Positions 50,076-57,434 of a stretch of DNA of 64,000 nt are shown piece by piece; position 1 is the stretch's first letter; each line of letters opens with the position of its first letter. The translations under genes and the position numbers were made by a program. The notes under the pieces are model-generated. The model saw only the letters and a program-made list of their open reading frames with translations. It did not search any database and was not told the origin of the DNA. This DNA is from an uncultured bacterium (lineage in GTDB: Bacteria > Cyanobacteriota > Vampirovibrionia > Gastranaerophilales > Gastranaerophilaceae), in contig CANENE010000004.1 of NCBI GenBank assembly GCA_947428835.1, positions 1-64,000 of the forward strand, written 5' to 3'.

Positions 50076-50207
50076 TTTCAACCCCTGAATGCAAAAATTT
50101 CTGTAGTTGATAGGCAGGCTAAAGGTTTTGATAGGACTCATTCATGTTTTTCTGATTGCTGCGGCTTGATTAAGCCTCTCGACAACAAGTTAAATATTCT
50201 AATTTCA

Positions 50208-50814
50208 CTTGCAATTTGTTTTTGTTTTGTTTATAATTAGTTCCCCGGTTAGATTTGGGCAAGTGAGGTGCAAGATATGAGAATATCCCCGATAAATAAT
50301 TTTAATCATTATAGTCGCTATAACAGAAATATTTCCTTTGGCGTGTATCGCAAAGATGATGATAATGCAAGGCGTGTAACAAGGCAGACCCTTGAAAACA
50401 GCTATCTCGATAAAGAAGATGTGGAATACTACATTGAAACCCTTGAAAATGAAAAGCATTTTGAAATCTTTACGGATGAAAAAACTGCTAAAGTAAAATG
50501 TCAGACTGATGGCGAATATGAAAAAAACGAAAAGGCAGCATCTTATATAAATTCTATGAAAGATGATGGTATTTTCGATGATTTAAGCGAATTGGGAAAT
50601 ATAAAGATATTGGTTCGTTGTATGGAAAATTGTCAGGAAATCCTCGATGGAAATGACCCCTTTGCTTATTTAGACGCTGATAGTTCATATGAAAGCCCCT
50701 ATCATTTTAACGGACACGACAGTTATGCTGCAATGCGCGCAGAAGAAGAAGCGTATCACGGTTAATATTTTGTAATTAATTCAAATTTTTAAGCAATCTT
50801 TTTAGTGTTTTGTT
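50208..50814 (+). repeat. 607-bp direct repeat, copy 2
   Basis: Second copy of the repeat at 48755-49361. The two copies bracket the toxin/antitoxin pair (846 bp between them). The promoter and leader are nearly unchanged. Confidence 0.85.
50277..50765 (+). CDS. Unknown ISFG protein, paralog copy 2
   Basis: 162 residues, same start context as copy 1 (GAGG, 8 nt, ATG). ISFG at 19-22. Identical in length to copy 1. Differences cluster in the middle third, where for example the copy-1 segment around NWTKDMHAF becomes NSMKDDGIF and DPSDRIGKN becomes DPFAYLDAD. N- and C-terminal segments, down to the final SYAAMRAEEEAYHG, are kept. Function unknown. Confidence 0.7.
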   Translation: MRISPINNFNHYSRYNRNISFGVYRKDDDNARRVTRQTLENSYLDKEDVEYYIETLENEKHFEIFTDEKTAKVKCQTDGEYEKNEKAASYINSMKDDGIFDDLSELGNIKILVRCMENCQEILDGNDPFAYLDADSSYESPYHFNGHDSYAAMRAEEEAYHG

Positions 50815-50852
50815 TTTATGTTTTCAAGTATTACTTAAAAACAAGCGCTTAA

Positions 50853-52898
50853 ATGATGATTATAAATCCTCAAAATCCAAAAAACCACAATCAGCTATCT
50901 TTTAAAGGCAAGATAGCAAATTTTGATGATTTAAATATTTCAAGAAAATTTGTAAATTCCACTTTAAACGGACTTTGGGACAATCTATCAAATTCAATTA
51001 AAAAAGAAAAACCAAATCTTATTCAAAATGTTGATGGTATTTATTATGCAATAAACGATACACCCTTTGAAAGACTTGCATCTTCTTCAAAAAGCCTCTT
51101 TTCAATGCCTATTGATATTATAGATTCTATTGCAAAGAAATTTCCAAATTCTTCTTTAAATAATTCCGAATTTTTAAAAAAACACAGAAATAATATTGAG
51201 TTTGAAGAAAATATCCACGCTCTGCAGGGTTTGCAGAAAAACGGAGCCAAATTTGCAAAAGAATATATGTTGGAAAACAAACTTGATAAACTTCCAACCA
51301 GAGCCGATAAAAAACACTCTAAAGGAATTCAGGATTTTGTTTCCAAAAAATTTATCAGGCAGCTGAATGATACAATGGCAGAAAATGTCGGAAACTATGA
51401 TTCCAAAAAAGAAAGATTTGTAACAAGGCTTGTTTCAGGGTTCACTGCTGCAATATTTTTAGGAAAAGACTTTTTTAATAAAGCAATTCAAAAAGGAAAA
51501 ACCAAAGAAGAAGCAGCTAAAGAACAGCGCTTGAAACAAAATCAGGAAATAAAAGAAAATATCTGTGAAGCAATAACCCAATTTGCAGTATTTGCCTGCT
51601 TTTCAAAGACAATCAATAAGAGTCCTTGGGCGCCTGCGATAATCGGGGCAGGAATCGGAATTGTTTCAAGAATTATTTCAAGACTTTCATCAGGTATGCG
51701 CTTAACAAGAATTGATGCATCAAAGCAGCCAAATAGAATAATTCCATCCATAAATGAATTTATTGAATCGGCAGAAGGTGGTGACACTGATGAACTTATG
51801 CACAAAAAACAGCAAAAAAATATAGAAGATGCAAAAAAAGAAGATAAAAAACCGCTGTTGAATTTGAAAAATATAGCTCTGTTTTGCGCTTCAAGTATAA
51901 TTGGAGGCTACGCTTTAAGATTTGGTAAAAACCATACCAAGATAGGTAAAAGCATAGCTGATGCAATAGCTTGCTATCAGGAAAAATATAACAATAAAAT
52001 TATTGAAGAAACATTTGCAACACCTGATAAGCTTAAGAAATTGGCAGATACTTTACGTGAAAATAAAAATGAAGAATTTTATAATCACATCAAAGAAATT
52101 ATAAACAAAAACGACAAAGCGGATAAAATTTCTCTTGGAACAGATTTTAAAACAAAGAAATTATTCGGCAAATTTGAAGTTAAAGTAAAAGACCTGAAAG
52201 CTATAAAATGGGCTCCAATTAATTTCATAAAAGAACTTGTATCTTATCCTTATAAAATTGCAGCTAAATTGGAAGAAGCCATAAGAAATTCCAAAATAAT
52301 CAAAAACGGCGGTAAAATCCCCAAAAAACCTGAACTTACGGATGATAAATACGGAATTAAAAACCTGTATAAAACCTTCCTTGAATTTGAACAGAAATCC
52401 AATGGCGATGATGCAAAACTTACAAAAGAATTTGGCGACTACGTTAATAAAATGATTTTAAAAGCCAATAACGAAGTAACTTCTTCAAAGGGCGACAATT
52501 CCAAAATTGCAGTCTTAGCGCAGACATTGGGCACGCTGACCGGTATGTGGTTTAATATGAATGATGAATTCAACGCTTCAATCAGAAACGGCTCTACTAA
52601 GGCAGAAGCCAATAAAGATGCAAGGCTTAGAGGAATTAATAAATTCTTTAGAATGACGGTTCAGGTTGTAATTTCAGGCTCTTTGAACAGCATATTTATA
52701 AAACAATATAATTCGTCACTTTTGGGCTCTGCCGTAATTGTTGCGGTGAGCACAATTTTGACTGATATTATGTCTCGTGTTTTAACTGCTATGCCATCAA
52801 AGAAAATGACAAAAGAAGAAATTGACAAATATCAAATGAACCAAAAACAAGGGTCTATGAGATGGTATTATGATATGATTGATAAACTTGCTTCGTAA
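50853..52898 (+). CDS. Large membrane protein with internal duplication and LSFKG motif
   Basis: 681 residues, unrecognised. LSFKG lies at 15-19. Two related modules at about 186-283 and 551-648 each hold a hydrophobic segment, a charged helix of the form FNKAIQKGKTKEEAAKEQRL / FNASIRNGSTKAEANKDARL, and a second pair of hydrophobic segments ending RIISRLSSGM / DIMSRVLTAM. Between them are another hydrophobic stretch (about 343-355) and charged helical regions. No signal peptide and no enzymatic motif. The clear internal repeat suggests a two-fold membrane structure. Confidence 0.75.
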   Translation: MMIINPQNPKNHNQLSFKGKIANFDDLNISRKFVNSTLNGLWDNLSNSIKKEKPNLIQNVDGIYYAINDTPFERLASSSKSLFSMPIDIIDSIAKKFPNSSLNNSEFLKKHRNNIEFEENIHALQGLQKNGAKFAKEYMLENKLDKLPTRADKKHSKGIQDFVSKKFIRQLNDTMAENVGNYDSKKERFVTRLVSGFTAAIFLGKDFFNKAIQKGKTKEEAAKEQRLKQNQEIKENICEAITQFAVFACFSKTINKSPWAPAIIGAGIGIVSRIISRLSSGMRLTRIDASKQPNRIIPSINEFIESAEGGDTDELMHKKQQKNIEDAKKEDKKPLLNLKNIALFCASSIIGGYALRFGKNHTKIGKSIADAIACYQEKYNNKIIEETFATPDKLKKLADTLRENKNEEFYNHIKEIINKNDKADKISLGTDFKTKKLFGKFEVKVKDLKAIKWAPINFIKELVSYPYKIAAKLEEAIRNSKIIKNGGKIPKKPELTDDKYGIKNLYKTFLEFEQKSNGDDAKLTKEFGDYVNKMILKANNEVTSSKGDNSKIAVLAQTLGTLTGMWFNMNDEFNASIRNGSTKAEANKDARLRGINKFFRMTVQVVISGSLNSIFIKQYNSSLLGSAVIVAVSTILTDIMSRVLTAMPSKKMTKEEIDKYQMNQKQGSMRWYYDMIDKLAS

Positions 52899-53159
52899 GT
52901 TTTTTAAATGTATATAAAAAAATATTTGCCATCTTGCCACTGGGCCAACTAAAAAGCAAGACACCTTGCTTTTGAGGAGAGGTAAGAACCGGGTACCGGT
53001 GAGACTCCGAAATGAAAATGAACTAATTATAAAATATTTGCCGATGGCCACTCTGCCGAAAAAATATGCATTGAATTGCATATTTTTGAGAGGGCATAAG
53101 CGAAGCGATTGCTCCGGACATCTTTCTTGGAATTAATTTTAGAATGTATAAAAAATATT
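52899..53159. other. tRNA-Leu 3'-end-derived repeats and hairpins
   Basis: Non-coding. The terminator-like and tRNA 3' end sequence (AATATTTGCC...) occurs near 52921, 53033 and at the real tRNA (53153), roughly 112-120 bp apart; the 53033 copy also keeps GATGGCC. Each relic continues into a perfect hairpin: AAAAGCAAG/CTTGCTTTT in the first and AAAAATATGCA/TGCATATTTTT in the second. Both keep a TTTTGAG, as the anticodon loop does, 45-47 nt from the end. They look like decayed tRNA-Leu copies. Confidence 0.5.
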
Positions 53160-53245
53160 TGCCGATGGCCGGAGTCGAACCGGCACGTGGGGTGAACCAC
53201 GCCAGATTTTGAGTCTGGTGCGTCTACCAATTTCGCCACATCGGC
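53160..53245 (-). tRNA. tRNA-Leu (anticodon CAA)
   Basis: 86 nt on the minus strand. Acceptor GCCGATG/CATCGGC, D arm GCGAAATTGGTAGACGC, anticodon stem CCAGA/TCTGG with loop CTCAAAA (anticodon CAA), class II long variable arm (CGTGG...CCACG), T arm with GTTCGAC, discriminator A. CCA is not encoded. It is bracketed by direct repeats of its own 5' end upstream and its 3' end downstream. Confidence 0.96.
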
Positions 53246-53290
53246 AAATAAAATATTCAATTATCAAGGTTTGCTTCTGCGGGCGAAATT
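53237..53290 (-). repeat. 54-bp direct repeat copy 1: tRNA-Leu 5' end plus leader
   Basis: Covers the first 9 nt of tRNA-Leu and 45 bp of leader. An identical 54-bp copy lies at 53347-53400. Its last 10 bases (GGGCGAAATT) are also an inverted copy of the tRNA D-arm sequence. Confidence 0.9.
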
Positions 53291-53346
53291 GGTAGAACCA
53301 ATTTATCTTATTTGTTTGGTTTTACTTCGTAAAACACAAACGGGCT
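53291..53346 (-). pseudogene. tRNA-Leu relic segment with hairpins
   Basis: Spacer between the two 54-bp repeats. Together with the inner parts of both repeats it forms two perfect hairpins: AAATTGGT/ACCAATTT near 53286-53304 and GTTTTAC/GTAAAAC near 53319-53335, the latter flanked by pairing GTTTG/CAAAC. On the minus strand it directly follows a second copy of the tRNA leader and acceptor 5' strand. Confidence 0.4.
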
Positions 53347-53400
53347 CACATCGGCAAATAAAATATTCAATTATCAAGGTTTGCTTCTGCGGGCGAAATT
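53347..53400 (-). repeat. 54-bp direct repeat copy 2: tRNA-Leu 5' end plus leader
   Basis: Exact copy of 53237-53290, offset 110 bp. A third, degenerate piece (GAAATATTCGATTATCAAT) lies at 53442-53460. Confidence 0.9.
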
Positions 53401-53484
53401 ATGTATTTACTTTATATTATACAAACTCGCACAAAGCAAATGAAATATTCGATTATCAATACAAAAAGTCTACTACAAACAAAC

Positions 53485-54930
53485 TTATTTTTCCAACTCT
53501 TCTTTTATAAGTTTATTTATAAGCGCAGGATTGGCTCTTCCTTTGGTTTCTTTCATAGCTTGACCTACAAAGAAGCCAAAAAGCTTATCCTTACCGCCTT
53601 TGTAGGCTTCAACCTGGCTTGGATTATCGGCGATTATTTTTTGTACAATTTTTACAAGTTCGCCTTCATCGGAAATAACGGATAATCCTTTTTCTTCAAC
53701 AAGAGCCTGGGCATCTTTTCCTGTGTTTAAAATTTCGATTACAAGAGATTTTGCAATATTATTTGAAATTGTTCCTTTTTTCAAAAGACCAAGCAATTTT
53801 GCAAAATTTTCAACCGATAATTTTGATTCACCGACAGAAATTTTTTCTTCTTTAAGAAATGCTGCAACTTCGCCCATAAGGAAGTTTGATGCGGTTTTAG
53901 GGTCAACATCAAGTTTAATAAGTTCATCAAAATATGTTGCCATATCGATTTGATTTACAATAACACCTGCATCGTATTCACTTAAGCCTATGGATTGGTA
54001 TCTTTCCATTTTTTGGTTTGGAAGTTCGGGCATGGTTTCTTTGATCTTATCAATCCATTCCTGACTGATTTCAAGAGGCATTAAATCAGGCTCGGGGAAG
54101 TATCTGTAATCATGTGCATCTTCTTTGCCTCTCATAGAAGAAGTTATACCTGCCGCATCATCCCAAAGTCTTGTCTCTTGAATAACTTTGCCGCCTTCTT
54201 CAAGAATTTCCGCTTGGCGGATAAATTCATATTCTATAGCTCTTACTAACGAGCGGAAGCTGTTTACATTTTTAATTTCGGCACGTGTTCCAAATTCTTT
54301 CTGTCCGAAAGGGCGAATTGAAATATTGCAATCTGCTCTCATTGAACCTTCTTCAAGGTTTCCGTCGCAGACGCCTATATATTTTAATATGTTTCTTAAA
54401 TTTTCTACGTATTCTCTGGCTTCAGCGCTGCTTCTCATATCAGGTTCGGATACGATTTCAAGTAGTGGAGTTCCTGCTCTATTTAAATCTACAAGAGAAT
54501 AAGTAGAGCCATAAATTCCGCTTGCACCTGCATGGACAAGCTTTCCTGCATCTTCTTCAAGGTGCGCTCTTGTAATGCCGATTTTTTTATCTTGAATTTG
54601 AACCCAGCCGCCTATACAAATCGGTTCATCAAACTGAGATATTTGATAACCTTTCGGAAGGTCGGGGTAGAAGTATTGTTTTCTGTCAAATTTGCACCTT
54701 GGAGCTATTTTTGAATTTAGTGCAAGGCCTGTTAATATGGCCATATTAACACATTCCTTATTTAAAACGGGCAAAACCCCGGGGAATGCTAATGTAACAG
54801 GGCCTGTTTCGGTATTTGGTTCGTGTCCGAATTCGCAGCCTTCTCTTCCAAAAATTTTACTTTTTGTCTTAAGCTGTGCATGAACTTCCAAGCCAATGAC
54901 CATCTCATATTTATCTTTATAATCAGACAT
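53485..54930 (-). CDS. gatB: Aspartyl/glutamyl-tRNA amidotransferase subunit B
   Basis: 481 residues from ATG 54930 (MSDYKDKYEM) with AAAGGAG 5 nt upstream; the longer frame is not needed. GatB is the kinase/tRNA-binding subunit that with GatA and GatC converts Glu-tRNA(Gln) (or Asp-tRNA(Asn)) to the amide form. It shows VIGLEVHAQLKTKSKIFG, PGVLPVLN, the DLPKGYQISQ loop and a C-terminal YqeY-like tail domain. gatA and gatC are not in the window. Confidence 0.96.
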   Translation of the reverse strand: MSDYKDKYEMVIGLEVHAQLKTKSKIFGREGCEFGHEPNTETGPVTLAFPGVLPVLNKECVNMAILTGLALNSKIAPRCKFDRKQYFYPDLPKGYQISQFDEPICIGGWVQIQDKKIGITRAHLEEDAGKLVHAGASGIYGSTYSLVDLNRAGTPLLEIVSEPDMRSSAEAREYVENLRNILKYIGVCDGNLEEGSMRADCNISIRPFGQKEFGTRAEIKNVNSFRSLVRAIEYEFIRQAEILEEGGKVIQETRLWDDAAGITSSMRGKEDAHDYRYFPEPDLMPLEISQEWIDKIKETMPELPNQKMERYQSIGLSEYDAGVIVNQIDMATYFDELIKLDVDPKTASNFLMGEVAAFLKEEKISVGESKLSVENFAKLLGLLKKGTISNNIAKSLVIEILNTGKDAQALVEEKGLSVISDEGELVKIVQKIIADNPSQVEAYKGGKDKLFGFFVGQAMKETKGRANPALINKLIKEELEK

Positions 54931-55058
54931 TATTATCTCCTTTGTTTGATTTAATTCTATCATAAATATTTTGTCATGATTAATATTGCTTAATAAATTT
55001 TAAATTCGAATAGCAATTTTTTTAACCGATTTGCCTTTAAATATATAAAGGGGTAACT

Positions 55059-55781
55059 ATGCAGCAATTTAATCCTTATCAATATCAAAATATACCGCAT
55101 AATTTAAGTCCAAATGCAGTTAATATCAATATAATTGCACCGCAGGCTTATGCATCTAATCCAAATCAAACGCAGCAGCTGCAGCAGGGATATTATCCTA
55201 TGTATGGACAAAATTCGGGCAATATGCCAATTTATCCTCAAAATTATAATAATATTTTTGTTCCGCAGCAGCAGATGCAGCAAGGTTTAAACGCTGCCAC
55301 GGATACAGTTTTGTACCAAAAGACTCCAAATGAACCTGTGGAAAATACAGAAAACAAAACAGAAGAAAAAACAGACAAGGAAGAAAATAAAGAAGCAGAA
55401 AAAAAACTGATAACACCTTTAACGGATGATTATGTCAAATCTTTAGAAAATTATTTGAATAATGACAATGCAAAAGTTCGTCTTATAGGTGCAAAAGAGC
55501 TTATGGAGCGCTTTAAAGAAAGCCCTGACAGGGCAGACAATCCATCCTTGGTTCCTTTGGTAAATAAAATATTAAAAGATACTTCTGCCACAGTAAGATT
55601 TATCGGTTTGACAATGCTCCAAACAGGCTATTGTGTCGGAAATGATGAGACAATTGCAATATTGAAAGATATTCAAACATCAAGCCAGGATAAATTTGGC
55701 GAAGATTCGCAACTTGCAACAGAGATACTATTGAAGCTTGCGGCTCCTCAAAAAGTTGAAGTAGAAGAAAGCAGTAAATAA
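55059..55781 (+). CDS. Gln/Asn-rich N-terminus plus HEAT-like domain protein
   Basis: 240 residues. Residues 1-75 are Gln/Asn/Pro/Tyr-rich and probably disordered; they include NAVNINIIAPQAYASNP, which is shared with the 342-residue protein at 56320. An acidic Lys/Glu coil follows (about 90-120), then a helical HEAT-like domain (TDDYVKSLENYLNNDNAKVR, SATVRFIGLTML). AAAGGGG lies 5 nt before the ATG. The stop overlaps the next start (TAATG). Function unknown. Confidence 0.7.
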   Translation: MQQFNPYQYQNIPHNLSPNAVNINIIAPQAYASNPNQTQQLQQGYYPMYGQNSGNMPIYPQNYNNIFVPQQQMQQGLNAATDTVLYQKTPNEPVENTENKTEEKTDKEENKEAEKKLITPLTDDYVKSLENYLNNDNAKVRLIGAKELMERFKESPDRADNPSLVPLVNKILKDTSATVRFIGLTMLQTGYCVGNDETIAILKDIQTSSQDKFGEDSQLATEILLKLAAPQKVEVEESSK

Positions 55782-56212
55782 TGACAATTATTTCAAAAAC
55801 AGCAGGTGGTTTGTGTTTAGCATCTTTGATTAAAGATGTACATAAAACTGCTGTTATATATTCAAAAAATGCTTATGCCAAAGCTTCAAGCGATGCTTAT
55901 ATCGCATGCGATATTAATGCTCAAAAGACAGACAGGTTGTCGTCAAGAGATGCTGCAAGAAAAAACTGGCTAAGGAATAACACCTTCTTTATAGGCATAA
56001 AAGAGACATTTGCAAAAATAGGAGGGTATATAAAAGGTTTTGCAACAGGTGTTGTTAAGCACTTACCCGAAGTTGTTTTATCGGGTGCAAGTTTGCTTTG
56101 TAAGAATAAAAAAGCGGCAAACATTTCAACAATTGGTTTGGCTGTTTATGAAGCTTATGATTTTATTAAGCATTCTACAAGCCTTGGGCAAAGAACTGAC
56201 TACTTAAAATAA
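55781..56212 (+). CDS. Unknown protein with LSSRDAARKN motif
   Basis: 143 residues, translationally coupled to the previous gene by TAATG. It has a possible hydrophobic segment at about 97-108 (LPEVVLSGASLL) and a basic middle. Residues from about 53 read LSSRDAARKN, matching LSPRDAANKN in the protein encoded next at 56320. No family recognised. Confidence 0.65.
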   Translation: MTIISKTAGGLCLASLIKDVHKTAVIYSKNAYAKASSDAYIACDINAQKTDRLSSRDAARKNWLRNNTFFIGIKETFAKIGGYIKGFATGVVKHLPEVVLSGASLLCKNKKAANISTIGLAVYEAYDFIKHSTSLGQRTDYLK

Positions 56213-56319
56213 AGTGTTTATTAAGTTTATTTAACATTTCTTAACAAACATGGCAATTTTTTTTATTGATAAACGTTATATCTCTCGTGTGGAGATTACA
56301 CAAAAGGAGAAACTAATAA

Positions 56320-57348
56320 ATGATTCAACCAAATTATGCGCAACAGCCAATTCCTCAAGCAGGTGGAGCAAATGCAGTAGCAATTAATATCTTCAACCCT
56401 CAAGCATACGGGGCAGCAAATCCACAGCAGCAAATGCAGCAAGTACCATATGATTATACAAATTCACTATACCAAATGCCGCAAGTGTCTGCATATAATC
56501 AACAAGGAATGCAACCGGGCTATTATCAACAGTATATGCAACCAATGATGATGCCGCAGCAACCAACACCAATGCCTCAACAGGTTCCTGTATATATGCC
56601 GCAGCCTGAAGTAATGCCTGAAAGTGTTATTACGCCCCAAGCAGAAGCTCAAGCTCCTGTTGTTGAACAAACTCCGGCAGTACAAGTGCCTGAAACGGTA
56701 AATTCTGATGAATTAATACAACAATTAACAGCAGGCGATGTAAACCAAAAAGCTGCTGCAATCAATAAAATCGCAGAATATGTACAAGGACCAAGTGAAA
56801 CAGCTCTTCAACTTGTATCTGAACCTGTTATGAATGCGTTAATCAGCGTAATTAATGAAGACACTTCAGCTTTAGAAGGACCTACAGATAAACAAATTGA
56901 AATTGCAGACAAAATTGCAAAAGGAACACAATTAACCCCTGAAGAAGAAGCTCTTGCTGAACAATTATCTCCAAGAGATGCAGCAAACAAAAACAGAATT
57001 TTTGCAATGTATACTCTTGCAATGATACAGAAATTACAAAGAGATGAATTAAATCAGTATATTGAAACTCAAAAAGCAAATGGCGGTCAGGCAATCGAAC
57101 CTCTTAAAATTCAAGATTTAGCAGGATTTAATGATTATGCCAATATCATCAACAATGATGCCGAAAGACCTGAATTGAAAGTTGCCGCTATCCAATCTCT
57201 TCAACATGTAGCTGAGCCGCAAGATAAAGAAGCAATTACAGGTTTACTGCAAAATGCTCAAAATTCTCAAGATGAAGCAGTTAAACAGACGGCAGCAGAT
57301 ACATTAAATATGTTTAATGCTGTTGAACAACCTGCTCAAGCAGCATAA
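56320..57348 (+). CDS. Gln/Pro/Met-rich N-terminus plus HEAT-like domain protein
   Basis: 342 residues. The first about 130 residues are Gln/Pro/Met/Tyr-rich, low-complexity and include NAVAINIFNPQAYGAANP, a close match to the protein at 55059. The helical C-terminal region (from about 128) has HEAT-like pairs (DVNQKAAAINKIAEYV, PELKVAAIQSLQHVAE, EAVKQTAADTLNMF) and an LSPRDAANKN segment. AAGGAG lies 9-10 nt before the ATG. A bidirectional terminator follows. Possibly a scaffold that self-associates through the Q-rich part (inference). Confidence 0.72.
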   Translation: MIQPNYAQQPIPQAGGANAVAINIFNPQAYGAANPQQQMQQVPYDYTNSLYQMPQVSAYNQQGMQPGYYQQYMQPMMMPQQPTPMPQQVPVYMPQPEVMPESVITPQAEAQAPVVEQTPAVQVPETVNSDELIQQLTAGDVNQKAAAINKIAEYVQGPSETALQLVSEPVMNALISVINEDTSALEGPTDKQIEIADKIAKGTQLTPEEEALAEQLSPRDAANKNRIFAMYTLAMIQKLQRDELNQYIETQKANGGQAIEPLKIQDLAGFNDYANIINNDAERPELKVAAIQSLQHVAEPQDKEAITGLLQNAQNSQDEAVKQTAADTLNMFNAVEQPAQAA

Positions 57349-57387
57349 AACAAATAAAATAGAATCATTAATTAGTTCATATATAAA

Positions 57388-57419
57388 AAATAGCTCTGAA
57401 AATGTTTTCAGAGCTATTT
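57388..57419. terminator. Bidirectional terminator
   Basis: 15-bp stem AAATAGCTCTGAAAA/TTTTCAGAGCTATTT with a 2-nt loop, between the 342-residue gene and slt. Confidence 0.75.
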
Positions 57420-57434
57420 CACTTATATTCTTTT

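Noticed and set aside
52797-53081. Minus-strand frame of 94 residues
   Set aside because: Overlaps the real membrane protein end and the tRNA-derived repeats; no ribosome site and no protein-like composition.
53027-53260. Minus-strand frame of 77 residues containing AKLVDAPDSKSG
   Set aside because: It is the well-known false frame across a tRNA-Leu gene.
53237-53400. Identical 54-bp repeats as a possible CRISPR array
   Set aside because: Only two full copies, the repeats contain part of a tRNA gene, spacers are not of regular length, and no cas genes are present.
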